Assembly (NCBI GenBank): GCA_933207985.1
Contig: OW240916.1
Coordinates: 270,065,161 to 270,129,160 of the forward strand
Direction: 5' to 3'
DNA from: Pelobates cultripes
Lineage: Eukaryota > Chordata > Amphibia > Anura > Pelobatidae
DNA: 64,000 bases
The stretch's first letter is position 1; every line of letters starts with the position of its first letter. Position numbers and translations under genes: made by a program. The notes below the pieces were generated by a model that saw nothing but the letters and a program-made list of their open reading frames with translations, did no database searches and was not told where the DNA came from. Positions 21,234 through 33,590 of this stretch are shown piece by piece.

Positions 21234-22400
21234 TGTGACAAACTCCCCTTTTTAAGGGAGTTTGCCATGAGTTTTTGGAGGGGCCTGCTTGCCAGCCTCC
21301 TGCCCTGCGACTAAAAGTCTATTTGGGCTTATTGGATTTTAAAACACTTTTTCTGCCCCTTTAAATCCATGGGGAAATGTGCCTCTCCCCCTCCCCCCCC
21401 TTTTTCCTGTCCTATTGTTTCTCCAGCAGGGCGTTGTCTCAGGGACACTGCCAGACCAGTTTAAACTGGCTGATTTGTCCCTCCTCAATCTCCCATCAGC
21501 CCTTGCTATCTTCTGACCTCACCCTACTATAGTGCACTTTTAACATTGAAATTAGACCGGCCGCACAGCCAAAATCTGTGGAACTGTTTTGGCCATGAAA
21601 GCCATGCTTGCAGTTGGTCAAAAGAGACAGCTTTAACCACACGGCGATCCAACTGTATTTGTGAGATGTGAGCGCTGTTCGGACATATTGAGTGCTCAGA
21701 TCCAAGCTATCTGGGGTTATGTTGGACATATAGGTTAAAAATTGTATTATATGAGTTATGTATTTATGTGGTTGAGTTATGTGGTTTTTGTAACAGTTTT
21801 TGGACTGTACCTGGAGATAATTGGCTTACCACAGCCACTTAAGCCAATTATCTCCAGGAAAGAGGAGAAGATAGACCGGTCGCACAGCCTAAATCTGTGG
21901 AACTATTTTGGGTATGAAAGCCATGCTTGAGGTCGGTCAAATGTGACCTCCATAAAACTTTTGAACCCCTGCTCTGATCTGGGTGGTTTTTGGGATATGT
22001 TGTTCATCCAGATCAGGGCTACCCAGGAATGTAGGGTATATGTTGTTGTTTTGGGGTGTTTCTGAACTTTGGGTAAAACTGGATATTTTCTGCCTGTGGT
22101 AATTGAGTTAGTCCATTGTGTTTGGGAATTGTATCACAGGCAGAAGGGAGGGTTTGTGTACATTAGCTGGGAGTGTCTAACTGTACAATACTGTGTTGAT
22201 TGGCTGTTGTGACTTTGTGTCCTCTGTTCCACAAGGTCCATGTGAGTGGTAACCTTGTGGGGAAAACTGTATATAAGAAATGCCTTTGTGCTCATTAAAC
22301 CAGTTCTATATTTGTAAGAAGCTAGTCTTGCTTCTTGTTTTCAGGGACATTTGATATGAGCATTGATGAATCCTGCGGCACAGACTGTGCAAAGAATAAA
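21234..22400 (+). repeat. Gypsy-type LTR with duplicated hairpin module
   Basis: It starts TGTGACAAACTCCCC. Two successive modules, at about 21,555 and 21,873, each begin GACCGG(C/T)CGCACAGCC and contain a GATC-type hairpin and a terminal stem: CCTGGAGATAATTGGCTTA with its inverse, and CTGCCTGTGGTAATT with its inverse. A TATATAAG box (about 22,270) and an ATTAAA poly(A) signal (about 22,296) follow. Related LTRs are at 6,329, 52,261 and 61,967. The 3' boundary is approximate and no 5-bp duplication was found. Confidence 0.6.
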
Positions 22401-24017
22401 GGTGAGGTTGATGAAATTCTTCATGTGCATTTGTTAAAAACTAATGTTTAAAAGTAATGTTTCAATGTAAGAAACATAATCACTATTGTGGTTAAAGTTT
22501 ATTTCAGTGCCCCTCCAATTGATGCTTCACCTTGATAAGGAATGGTTAAGCAATGCTGTAAGTTTATTGTGGGCGTTTTTGGTCTACTTACCAGTTGTTT
22601 CAGACATTCTATCATCGGTGTCTTCACCTATTGTCTCCTTGGAGATGCTGCTTCTGATAGTCTCCCCCCAACTCATGATTCATTACAGGGGGTTCATCAC
22701 CAGTTATCCATAGCATATTGTTAAGTAAGCCCATTATTTAACCCTAGCCTTATAATTATAAGTATGTTTGTGTTGAGTAACACTGCACAACTGGTGAAAA
22801 TGTTGCTTCGACTGTTTAGTGGTCGTGCCTGTATGACCAGGTGTTTCTATACATTTCATAATCTATATTTATTTTGTGCCTGAACAACTAAATGGTCTGT
22901 CCCCCTCCCTGTCCCTCTCCACACATTTTTCTTCATTGCCACGTTTTCTTTCCTGTCTCTGTTACTCAGTCTTCTCCCTTTCATGCACCCTTTCCCCCCG
23001 AAGTGACAGACAGGCACTCACTCATTCCTCCACTGTCAGCCACATTCTTTGGAGCATTTTTCAGCTGGGAGGATATTTTCACTCTCAAGTTACACCTTTC
23101 ATTCTCCCACCTCCCAGTTTCTACTGCCAGCCACTACTGTTCTACATTCTCTCGTTTACTCACTGTCTTCACTTGGACTATCAAGTGTCAGATTTCTTAA
23201 CTTGTTGCTGGGAAGTGTGAATCTAAGATGGATTCCTGTGGGTGTTGGTTACTGGTATACAGTGTGAGTCATCTATGGCTGCAGAGATGCACTTGATGCC
23301 ATTTTTTTTTTTTTGGACTAACTGTCTTTAACCTATAACATGTAATGTAATAAAAATAAATATACTGCATTCAACTCAATAATGTTTATGGACTAGACTG
23401 CAGTACTGTAAAATGGTCTGGGAATTTTAGATTCATACTGACAGCTTTGAAAACTGTCCAGCCAAAATGTCAAAAAGTTTTATCAATATTTTACCAATGT
23501 TTAATTAAAATATCATTTGTTTATTAATGTCTATAATTTACAAATCAATCTATAGCTCTTCACAGCTCATGGTTTAGTGAATAAAAATGCTGCATAACTC
23601 AATCTGTTTTGAAGAGAAATGATGAGATAATCAGCTCATATATTTTAAGTTTAAAAAATAAAAAAATACATATTTCTAGTTTATTTGTTACTGTTGATCT
23701 AAAGCAGGGCTAAGCAGTCTTTTAGTGGCAGTGTGCCAACACAATACTTTGAAGTCCCTTGGAATGCTGGTCCTAATTTTTAATTTTTTTTTATTAATGT
23801 ATGTTGTGTTTTTATATGGGTGGCTATGTTTGAGGTTTAGTGCGTGCATGTGGACTTTGTATGTTTGGGCAGCTCCCTTTAGAGTAAAAACTGGTTGATG
23901 CAGTATGTCTGTTGCCTACAGTTATTGCCATATCTATATCTGTCTGTCCAGTGTACAAATCATACTGCAGAAATGTTTCCTGCTGTGATTCTGTATTGTC
24001 TTTTACTAGTTTGGAAA
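22401..24017. other. No recognised feature, AT-rich
   Basis: It includes a C/T-rich stretch (22,880-23,220) with three overlapping open frames of up to 114 codons in one orientation, none with recognisable motifs. A T-run is at 23,303. Nothing else was seen. Confidence 0.45.
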
Positions 24018-24157
24018 ATTCATTTATTTATTTATTAATAAAATATTTTACCAGGATGGATACATTCTCTTGTTTTCAAGTATGTCCTGGGACTGTGTCC
24101 ACAAAACATTGCATTGTTAAAATAGGATACAATATTACAAACGTACAATATACAAAC

Positions 24158-24189
<32 letters not shown>

Positions 24190-25280
24190 TGTATAAATGT
24201 AATACATAACAGGTAATACATATATTCAACCATGACAGGTGCGATAGCCGGTTTAGCTCTTTTAGCATGTCACAGTGGTGGGTAAAGTAATTACATTCTA
24301 GTACAAAGCGGCAGAATGAATAATGACCGGCATTAGCATTTGTTGCACTATCTGTTTCCTTACTGTAGGGCTTAGGCAGGATTTGTTTCTGCACAGGGCA
24401 CCTAGTTTTGGGTAAAGTTTTGAAGACATTTTTTTTAATGTGAAGGCCAAATGATAGACTGGGGTCTAGCAACATACCTAGATATTTAAAAGACCAGACT
24501 TCTGTCAGTGTTCTATGTGAATTTGTTCTGATACACAGTGGTTGATTTTGTAGTTTTTGTTATTTAGGTACAGTTCCCAAGATCATTGTAACGGTTTTGT
24601 CAGTGTTGAGGAAGAGTTTGTTATCCGCTATCCACTTTTCTATCTCTGTGAATTGGTTTTGGAGCATAGCCTCAAGCTGTGGTAGCTTGGGTTTACTAGC
24701 GTAGATTACAGTGTTGTCTGCATACATGTGCACAGTTGAGGATTTGCAGACGTTAGGCAGATCATTTATAAATAATGTGAATAACAGGGGGCTAAGTATC
24801 GAGCTTTGGGGAACACAACACGTGACTGCAAGAGGGAGGGAAGCGCTATCAGAAATGGCCACATATTGCAATCGGTCTGAAACATACGATCAAAACCAGG
24901 TGAGCGGACGATCACCAACGCCTGAGTTTTTAAGTTTTTGCAAAAGAATGCCATGGTCTATTGTGTCAAAGGCCTTGGCAAAATCAAGGAAAATAGCTCC
25001 AGTCATGTCTACTTGTTCCATGCCAGTTTGGATATCATTGCAAACTTTTAAGAGGGCAGTCGAAGTTGAGTGATTTGGACGAAAGCCTGTAGATCAGGGG
25101 TCAGATAATTTGATCGTTGATAATATTCACATAGTTGAGTGTGGACGCATTTTCCCAAGACTTTTGACAATACAGGGAGCAATGATATTGGGCGATAGTT
25201 AGATACCAAAGTATTGTCACCACTTTTATGGATAAGTAGAGATATTGTTTTCAGTGCCTACTGAAAGTTCATCAATAAAT
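24018..25280 (-). mobile_element. Second LINE family (Jockey-superfamily type), 5'-truncated
   Basis: On the minus strand it begins near [19 protein letters not shown] (about 25,210). It then runs through PQSSILSPLLFTLFINDLP, YADNTVIYASKP (YADD changed to YADN) and EIEKWIADNKLFLNTDKT, to an AATAAATAAATA tail at 24,020-24,040. Stops and frameshifts break the RT, so it is inactive. The wording (INDLP...VHMYAD) is distinct from the L2 copies; I place it in the CR1/L2/Rex1 group without naming the clade. A (TA)n(CA)n microsatellite at 24,158-24,190 interrupts its 3' region. Confidence 0.8.
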
Positions 25281-25777
25281 AATATCTATTATCTTGTTAA
25301 AACAGCCACTCTCTGTACTCTAGTTTACATAGTTACATAGTTGCAAAAGAGAGCTAAAAAGAGACTTGCGTCCATCAAGTTCAGTCTTTCTCACATTTCT
25401 TTTTGCTCTTGATCCAAAAGAAGGCAACAAAAATCTGATTTGAAGCACATCCAACAAACTAGGAAAAAAATTCTTCTTGACCCCAGAATGGCAGTCATAT
25501 ATATCTCCCCACTAATTAAAAATTATATCCCTAAATATTATGTTTTTGCAAGTATTTATCCAATTGCTGTTTAATCATCTGTATAGACTCTGATAAACCT
25601 TAGGCAGAGAATTCCACATCCCTATTGTTCTAACTGTAAAAAAAAATATTTTCATCCTGAGAATTAGTGCCCCTATTTATACATGACAATACCTTACTGG
25701 CATTAGCAGCTGCCTATTTACATGGCACATTGTTACTTCGTTTGTTGACTATAACAATTCCCAAATCCTTCTCATGT

Positions 25778-27345
25778 GTGGTCTGTTCCTTGACTACTTC
25801 TCTGCTTGGCTTCCCTACTTCCTTTCAAGTAATATCCCTACCCTAATTCTTGGGAATTTTAACATTCACATTAACACACCATAGAAGCTTCCAAACTCCC
25901 TTCTATTACCTACCCCCTTGGCCTATAACAGTGTGCTAATATACCCACACATGTAGCTGGCAATACCCTTGATCCTATTTTTTCTAATGCATGCACTATC
26001 TCTAATCTCCACAACACTCCATTTCCTCTCTCAGATCACCACCTCTTATCATTTGTTCTTGAGAGCCCCCGCCCCCCCCACCCAACATCTGCAACTTAAT
26101 TCCCATCAACTCAGAAGGAACCTGGATTCTATTGACCTCCAACAACTCTCAGCCAATGTCTATTCCAAACTCTTATCCATCCCTAGCTTCTCATGCCCCT
26201 CTCTGGCTATCTCGTCATTTAATGCTACCCTCATCTCTGCCCTGAACGCTGCAGCTGAGCTCCAAACATGCACACAAGGAAGACGTGCCTCTAACCATAG
26301 CACACTAAGTTGACCCGCTACCTGCAGAGATGCTCCTGTTCAGCTGAACGCTACTGGAGGAAGTCCCGCACCTTGTCAGACTTCCTCCATTATAAATTCA
26401 TATTGCGTTCATACAGCAGAGTCTCACCCTTGCTAAACAATTCTACTCTCCCTCTCTCGTTAGTTCATGCTCGTGCAATCCCAGGCATCTCTTTAAAACC
26501 TTCAACTCTCTCCCCTTTGTCCACCTCAAGCCACCCACCAAACTAATATTTTAGCCCAGGGCTGTCCAACCTGTGGCCCCCCAGTTGTTGCTGGACTACA
26601 ACTCCCATGATTCCCTGGCTATCTGTTTCATTGAAAGAATCATGGGAGTTGTAGTTCAGCAACATCAGGGGGGCTGCATTTTGGACAGTTTTGTTTTAGC
26701 CAATAGCCTTGCATGCTACTTTACTGACAAGATTAAACAGCTAAGGAAAGAATTCTCCCCCCTTTGCTCCTCTCTCTTGCCACCATACCTGGACTGCACC
26801 TTTCCTACCCTTCAGGCCTTCTCCCTAGCTACAGAACAGGTTACGGCTGCGCTTCTCCTCTCCTCTCTCCCACCACCTGTCTGCTTGATCCTGTAACTTC
26901 CGACTTTATCAGATCTCTCTTGCCTTGTCTTGTACCATCCTTAACACACATCCAAATTTCATCTGGAGTTGCTCCTACTCCTCTTAAACTTTCTACTGTC
27001 CTACTCAACCTAAAAAAGCCATCCCTAGACCCTCCTTCCCCTCCAACTATCATCCCAATTACCTGCTTCCTTTTTCCTCAAAGCTTCTAGAAAGACTTGT
27101 CTGACTCACTTCTTAAATTCCAACTCCCTCCTTGATCCTCTTCAATCTGGCTTACGCCACCTCCATTGTACTGAGATTTATCTTATTAAAGTTACAAATT
27201 AACTAATCACAACTCAATCCAAAGGCCACTACTCCAAACTAATTCTTCTTGACCTTTGTGCCGCCTTTGACACTGTTGATCATGTCCTCCTTCTCCAAAC
27301 TCTTCAATCCATTGGTCTCTGTGACACTGTCCTCTTGTGTTTTTT
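25778..27345 (+). mobile_element. L2-clade LINE copy 3, truncated at both ends
   Basis: It carries endonuclease motifs LILGNFNIHIN and LSQIT(S)DHH-like sequence, then ACYFTDKIKQLRKEFSP, a decayed linker and RT motif [22 protein letters not shown]. It stops inside the RT at 27,345. It belongs to the same family as 1-2,319. Lacking a 3' end is unusual for a LINE insertion and points to deletion or recombination with the surrounding CR1. A 137-bp hAT MITE sits in the middle. Confidence 0.85.
26557..26693. mobile_element. 137-bp palindromic hAT MITE with perfect 8-bp target duplication
   Basis: The ends CAGGGCTGTCCAA and TTGGACAGTTTTG are inverted. The flanks are TTTTAGCC at 26,549-26,556 and 26,694-26,701. 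The interior is a near-palindrome around ACTACAACTCCCATGATTC. It is non-coding and younger than the L2 copy it interrupts. Confidence 0.92.
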
Positions 27346-27891
27346 AAAGTAGTACCCTGCTCACATTGTATTTCTTTACAGAGTTTTGTGTCACATGCAA
27401 ACACTGAAATGCCTATTTCAAGATCATTTATAAACATGCTAAATAGAAGCGGTCCCAGAACACAACCCTGAGTGACACCACTTACCACTATTGTCCAGCT
27501 TGAAAATTTACCAATAATGACAACTCTCTCTACTCCAGCGGTTCCCAAACACAGGGGTGCCGCTGAATGTTTCCCCGGTTTTATGATTATAACACTGGGG
27601 AAACATTAAAGCTGAACGGGGCCTGTCAGGTGCTGCGGTCCTTTAAGACCACGACCAGGCCCCTATAATGTCGGCCGGCTGGGAGGAAGTGACACCCTGT
27701 CACTTCCTTCCAGCATCATGCAAGGAAACGGCGCACGAGGGAGAGGAGGCAACCGCATTGTGAGGGGAGAAGAGCACAAAGAGCTGCTCCAGACCCCTCA
27801 CTCCCATCAGCCAGCAGGACTCCAAGCCATGCCTCCTGTACACTTAAGGTAAGCTAACAGGAGGGTGACTGGAAATATAAAAAAATATCAC

Positions 27892-27922
<31 letters not shown>

Positions 27923-28160
27923 TGTATGTATGAGTGTTTTTGTTTATGTATATGTCTGTGTATGTATGAGTGTGTGTGTGTGTACATATGTGTGGGTCTG
28001 TGTATGAGTGTCTGTGTGAGTGAGTGTGTGTGTATGTATGAGTATGTGTGTGTGTGTATGTGTATGAGTGTGTATGTGTATTAGTATGTGTGCATGTATA
28101 TATTAGTGTGTGTGTGTGTGTGTCAGGGTGTTGGTAAGTGTGTGTGTCAGGGTATGCATC

Positions 28161-28197
<37 letters not shown>

Positions 28198-28552
28198 GCA
28201 TATATATATATATATATATATACACGTCAGTATGTTTCTGTGTCAGTGTGTGTGCACACACATCTGTGTATGTGCATCTGTGTGTCAGGGTGTGTGTTTT
28301 TATTTCAGTGTGTGTATCTGTGTCATGGTGTGTGCATATATCAATGTTTGTGTCAGGGTGCATGTGTATATATGTTGGTGTGTATCTATGTGTATGTATG
28401 TGTCGGTGTGTATCTACGTGTGTATGTGTCGATGTCTATATGAATTTGTGTGTGTGTGTCAGTGTATTTATATGTATCTGTGTGTTCATGTGCATGAATA
28501 TCTGTGTAAGTATATATGTATGGATGTGTTAGTGTATGTGCATTCATCCATG
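27892..28552. repeat. GT-rich minisatellite inside the hAT element
   Basis: Irregular TGTGTGTATG(T/A)ATGAGTG-type units, with an uninterrupted (TA)n block at about 28,178-28,222. Open frames on both strands here are simple-sequence artefacts. Confidence 0.9.
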
Positions 28553-28655
28553 CAGTCAAACACAAACACAGCACACAAGCACACTCCTGCAATCTAACAC
28601 AAATATTACAGACAAACACACCTCTGCATTCAAACTCCAAAATAAATATACAAAC

Positions 28656-29372
28656 TAGATATGTGCATTAGGTTTCAGACTAAATGAACCGGAGCGTAAA
28701 AGAAAAAGGCAGCAAAAAAAAAAAAACACCACAAAAAAAAATAACCCATGTTCACCCAGGGTGGACTCTGCGCAGAATGAGCTTTGCAGGGTGGGCTACC
28801 CACACCCTGCAGTTTGACTCAGAGCACTGTGATTGATTGATTCCAAGCCAACTAATCAGAGTGCTCTGACAGGTAAATGAAGAGACTGACAGGTACGTTT
28901 CTACATTTACCTGTAACAGCACTCTGATTGGTTGGCTCGGAATCTATCCAATCAGAGTGTTCTGAGTCATTTTACAAAGCATGGGAAAGTTCTTTGGAAT
29001 TTTCCCATGCTGTGTAAAATGACTTGGAGCACTCTGATTGGTTGGCTTGAAATCCATTTAACCTGCCTTTGGATTTAACCTCCCTTTTATTAACATAGTG
29101 TCAAAGTGACAACCAAAGGTTTTAATGCAGGTGTGGGGGAGAGGGGGTGGTAGGACTTGTTAATATTATTACAAGGAGGGAGCTGGTAGCGCTGCCAGCT
29201 CCCTCCTTGCTTTTTATTTTTTGCGCATGTACAGTGTTATTTTTGTCCTAATGGGCAAAAACAAATTATTTTTTACTGAATTTCATCTGAAAAAATACAG
29301 ACTAAATTTGGACTGGACTATTGCAATTTTTATTTAGTACGAATTCATTCATTTCAGTGGTACACATGTCTA
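28656..29372. mobile_element. 717-bp hAT-type element nested in another hAT
   Basis: The ends are TAGATATGTGCATTAGG and (inverted) TAGACATGTGTACCACTG. ATACAAAC is duplicated exactly at 28,648-28,655 and 29,373-29,380. The interior carries several inverted copies of CACTCTGATTGGTTGGCT and a CATGGGAAAGTTCTTTGGAA-type hairpin (about 28,980-29,010). It belongs to the same family as 5,543-9,700. It is non-coding. Confidence 0.9.
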
Positions 29373-30160
29373 ATACAAACTCACCCCTGCACTCAAACAC
29401 AAATACTTCACACAAATGTACATCCGCATTTAAAAGTGAACATTACAGACATGCCCCTGCAATCAAACTCAAACATTACATACAAACACACCTCTGTATT
29501 AAACACAACATCTAGAAACAAGCACCCCTTTAAACACCAACACTGTACATTACACTATAGGGCCAGTAAATGCCACAGCGCTGTACAGATATACAACCTA
29601 GAAATTTTGACTTGGGGTACCTTGGAAAAATATTGAAATATTAAGGGAAGCTTTAACCTAAAAAATTTGGAAACCACTGCTCTACTCTATCTTCAAGCCA
29701 ATGTTCTACCCAAGAACAAAAAATGTCATGTGGACCAATTTCTTTTAGTTTGAACACTAACCTAATGTCGAAAAGTATCAAACACCTTGGAAAAATTCTA
29801 GTAGATCTCATTGCAACACCCTGATCAATACTTCCACTTACTTCTTCGTAAAATGCAATTGGGACAGTTTGCAACGACCTACGTTTCATAAAACCATGCT
29901 AATTTTTTGCTTATAACAATGCACTTCCAAATCAATTCCTGAATATTATCCCTTAATAACCCTTCATATACTTTCCCAGCCACAGAAGGTCAGCACACAA
30001 GTCTATAATATCCAGACAAAGATTTTGAACCCTTTTTGAATATAGGAACCACATGCTTTCCTCTAATCCACCAATACAATTCCTGAAAGAAAAGAATCCT
30101 GAAAGATTAAAAGGCTCACTTATTTCAACACTTAGCTCCTTAAGTACACATGGGTGAATA

Positions 30161-31096
30161 CAGTGGTGTATCCTGGTTTTGTGCTGCCCTAAACAGGACA
30201 AAACTCAGACACCCCCCCGCCCGCGCCACCCCCACCCAACTCTTCCCCCCCACCCCACCTTCTAAATACACACACACACACAAACAGTCAGACACACACA
30301 CAGTCAGACACACACACACACAGTCAGACACACACACACAGTCAATCACAAACACACACACAGTCAGACACAGACACACACACAGACACACACACACAGT
30401 CAGACACACACACAAACACACACACAGTCAGACACACACACAGTCAGACACAAACACAAACACACACAGACACAAACACACACAGTCAGACACACACAGT
30501 CACATACACACACACACAGTCAGACACAAACACACACAGTCAGACACAGACACACACACAGTCAGACACACACACACAGTCAGACACACACAAACACACA
30601 CACACACACACAGTCAGACACAAACACACACACACACACACAGTCAGACACAAACACAAACACAGACACACACACACAGTCAGACACACACACACACACA
30701 GTCAAACACAAACACACACACAGTCAGACACACACACACACAGTCAGACACACACACAATCACTCACATTAACACTTTTTTTTTAACCTCCCCCCAGCCT
30801 CCTTACCTTTGGGAATGCTGGGGGGGGGGTTCTCTTTCTCCCTGGGGTCCAGTGGCTGCCGGTCGGGCTGATGGGCTGGCTGCTGGGTGCTGGCGGGCTG
30901 CTGGCGAGGGAGCACTTCCTCTGAGCGGTCTGCTCAGCTCCCTCGCGCGCCACAGAGTGAGGTTGGGAGCCGGAATATGATGCAAGGCTAACAAGGCATT
31001 TGCCCTGGGCATTTGGGGGGCAGCTTTTTTTGCTGCCCCCTGAAAAATGCCGCCCAAAGCAAATGCCTTGTTTGCCTCGCGGCTAATACGTCCCTG
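30161..31096. mobile_element. hAT-type element with CA-minisatellite core
   Basis: The ends CAGTGGTGTATCC and (inverted) CAGGGACGTATTAGCC are flanked by GGTGAATA at 30,153-30,160 and 31,097-31,104. The right part holds a long foldback around AAGGCATTTGCCCTGGGC and its inverse near 31,045-31,075. The middle is the minisatellite at 30,269-30,770. It is non-coding and interrupts the CR1-like LINE. Confidence 0.92.
30269..30770. repeat. (CA)n-GTCAGACA minisatellite
   Basis: Units of CACACACACAGTCAGACA with variable CA length, roughly 25 copies. A 276-codon frame crossing it encodes only a His/Thr-rich simple-sequence peptide and is not a gene. Confidence 0.9.
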
Positions 31097-31215
31097 GGTG
31101 AATACCATCAGATCTTGGAGCTTTGTCTACATCAACTTTCTTTAGTTGCTACAGCACCTTGACTTGAGTCATCCAATTACAATTTTTTGCACATTTCTGA
31201 ACCAATTTGAAATCA

Positions 31216-33088
31216 ATTTTACAATTCAAATACTTTTAGTCCACGTTTTGTTTTTCTTCTCTATTGTGCAATAATTTCAGGAATCAAACTGCATTATTAA
31301 ACACTTGGATACAATGTAAATAAATCACAAAATACCTAAATGACCTATAGTCATACTCACATCTTCATGTAACATATTTCTTACAAAGATGTGTTCTTCA
31401 TTGCTGACTTTTACTAATGTACTGTATTCCAGGATATTTTTGACTTAATATATATTTTTTAAATTTCGTCAACAAAGATGTCAAATTTTCTTTTTGAAAT
31501 ATGGCACCACATTTGCTTTATGACATTTTTTAGGCAGATTGCCAAAAAGGAGTTATTTAGACAAGTGTTTTCAAAATTATACACACTTCAGTGATAAAAA
31601 TATTTTGCTTTTGTAAATTTATTGGTACACCTGATTAATTATTCCTACAAGTTACTGTTAATGTTAATTCCTTCACGTTTTTATCATTTTTATTATAAAT
31701 ACTATTCATAATATTAACACAATTTTATTTTAATAATGTATTTAAAACATATATTTATTTACTAAAAACGTAATAAACACGTATTAACATGTATTAACAA
31801 TAACAGTAACTCTCATTTTAAAAGTGTCTACATATATCTTTGAGAGTGTGAATGTTTGCTTTCTAGAAGGCTTTCTCAATCAAAGGAAACTCTTTACCTC
31901 CCCCGACCCCCCAAATAAAAACTGAATATATAAAAAAATTCAATGTAATATTAAAATATAGTACTAATTATGAGTTGGTAAGCACTGAGGAACATCACTT
32001 CCCATCTGAACAGGTGCCTTGAGGGGGTGGCCATGTGTATATTGCCCCGTATATTCATATTCCCAACTCCAGCGTCCTGAAAATTCAAGGTAGGTAAAGG
32101 GGGAATGCCAGTGACAAGACACTAACTCTGCCCCAAGGGGGTGGACCTGTTCAGAAAAGGGACGGGCCCTCCCAAGTTAATGGCAGCTTGGTGTGAATAC
32201 AGCAATCCTGACTGGGGTCCTGAAAGCACAGGTCTAATTTTAGCCAAAGTTAATTGTTAGCCCTGAGTCCCAAGTCATATTGAGATATAAATAATATCTT
32301 CAATTACATAATTTGTGATAGGACCACCTTACTGCACCACTTCTGAAGTTAATTAAATAGTACAGGTTTTTATTACAGTTGTTTAATAAGGTAGGGTGCA
32401 TGGTTAGCTGGGAAATTTCACTAGGAAATTCCCCTGAGTTAGATTTAAAGTTAGTGAAAGGATTAGGGTTAATGCTGGGCTACAGTTAATGCTGTTTAGG
32501 GTTAGGGATGGTATGGAGTTAAGGTTATGGCGTAAGATTACGGTACATGTGCGGCTAGACGTAGTGTAAGCATAGGGATAGTGTTGGAGTTGGTATAGGG
32601 TTAGGGGTAGGGTTATTATTAAAAAGACAGAGGTACAATGCATCTAAGAGATACTGCAACATTGTACAAACAAATTCTGGAGGAGTTGAGGCCAAAATCC
32701 CAATGGCAAGTTACAATCTAAGGAATTTACAATTTAGGAATGATGTAGCATTAACTACCAAAAAAAGTAATTTAAATCATAGCCATATGAGGCATTTAAC
32801 AAACAGGACTGATAACTAAATCAAAATATTTGTCTTTAGTTGCACTTGATGTATAAAAATTATTCTAAGCAAAACTGTGAAAAAAGGTTTAGTTTTTTTT
32901 TCCAAATTCTTTCCCATTTTTAACATTTTATTTATAGTTAATGTAGTGTTAGGTATACGCATAGAATATTAAAAGAAATCCATATCTGCCATTTAAAAAA
33001 TATGTATGGGTACACTAAAAGAGAAATGGTTTAATTAATAAAACAGCACATAGCTTTTGGTTTAGAAGTTGGACAATTACTTTTAAGC
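31216..33088. other. Unassigned AT-rich stretch with a short GGTTAG-rich patch
   Basis: No frame or element is recognised. At 32,450-32,620 GGGTTA/TTAGGG words are scattered in purine-rich sequence, but there is no regular telomere array. Confidence 0.45.
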
Positions 33089-33092
33089 TTAA

Positions 33093-33522
33093 AGCGGCAC
33101 TGTCATGCCTAACTTACCTTTCTTTAATCAATTCCACTTCTCTACCTCTGTCAGGATCAGTTCTTCATTTCTTCCGGTCTGCTCTAGTTTTCTTTAAAAC
33201 ATAAGACAAAGTAAGGACTACTTTATCTTATGGAGGTTTCCTATACCTGACCAGCTATGACCAGCGGAGGAGCAAAGTGTGCTTCATTTCTGGTGGTCAG
33301 AGCAATTTTCCCACAATTCTCACCTTTGATCTGTGATCTCGCGATGCTTCCTGTCAGTATTCCCGAACGTCCTGTCACTTAGGAAGAATGCCGGCGAAAT
33401 TAAAGATTTTCGTCCTAACAGAATGAGAACAGTTTCTCCATTCGTGTTAGGATGCAATTCAAGACTTGCGAAGAGAAGAGGAATCGATTAAAGAAAGGTA
33501 AGTTCGGCATGACAGTGCCGCT
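33093..33522. mobile_element. 430-bp TTAA-flanked MITE with long terminal inverted repeats
   Basis: TTAA (33,089-33,092 and 33,523-33,526) flanks AGCGGCACTGTCATGCC and its inverse. The inverted arms are about 45 bp, through TTACCTTTCTTTAATC. It is piggyBac/Kolobok-type by target and non-coding. Confidence 0.88.
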
Positions 33523-33590
33523 TTAAGGGGTTAACTCACATTTTGAACTGTATACTACACTGATGTATAAACAGTGTTTTAGTACTTTAA

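Larger units (their letters stand above)
27536..29679. mobile_element. hAT-type element with GT-minisatellite core, carrying a nested hAT
   Basis: The ends CAGCGGTTCCCAAAC and (inverted) CAGTGGTTTCCAAAT are classic hAT termini. The flanking CTCTACTC is repeated exactly at 27,528-27,535 and 29,680-29,687. The interior has a GTCACTTCC stem, a 660-bp GT-rich array (27,892-28,552) and a degenerate unit of about 35 bp around CACCCCTGCAATCAAAC. That unit array is split by another hAT at 28,656-29,372. No transposase frame is present; it interrupts the CR1-like LINE. Confidence 0.92.
25325..31215 (-). mobile_element. CR1-like LINE, minus strand, broken into four pieces by later insertions
   Basis: Pieces read in order on the minus strand. 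31,215-31,105 has VDVDKAPRSDGI. 30,152-29,688 has HPCVLKELSVEISEP, VPIAFYEEV, SIDQG and KLKEIG. 27,527-27,346 has [28 protein letters not shown] and DTKLC. 25,770-25,325 has the C-terminal EKDLGIV-like region, then untranslated sequence and a tail of CTATGTAA units at 25,325-25,340. Between the last two pieces about 65 codons are missing, replaced by an L2 fragment. Frameshifts and stops show an old, inactive copy. Confidence 0.85.

Noticed and set aside
27896..28640. Open frames of up to 169 codons on both strands (Cys/Val- or His/Thr-rich)
   Set aside because: They are translations of the GT/CA minisatellite in a hAT element; both strands and several frames are open at once.
30150..30980. 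276-codon plus-strand frame rich in HTHTQSDT
   Set aside because: Translation of the CACACAGTCAGACA minisatellite between hAT ends; no domain.
32450..32620. Possible interstitial telomere repeat (GGGTTAGGG words)
   Set aside because: Words are irregularly spaced with no run of TTAGGG units, so it is only a G/T-rich patch.
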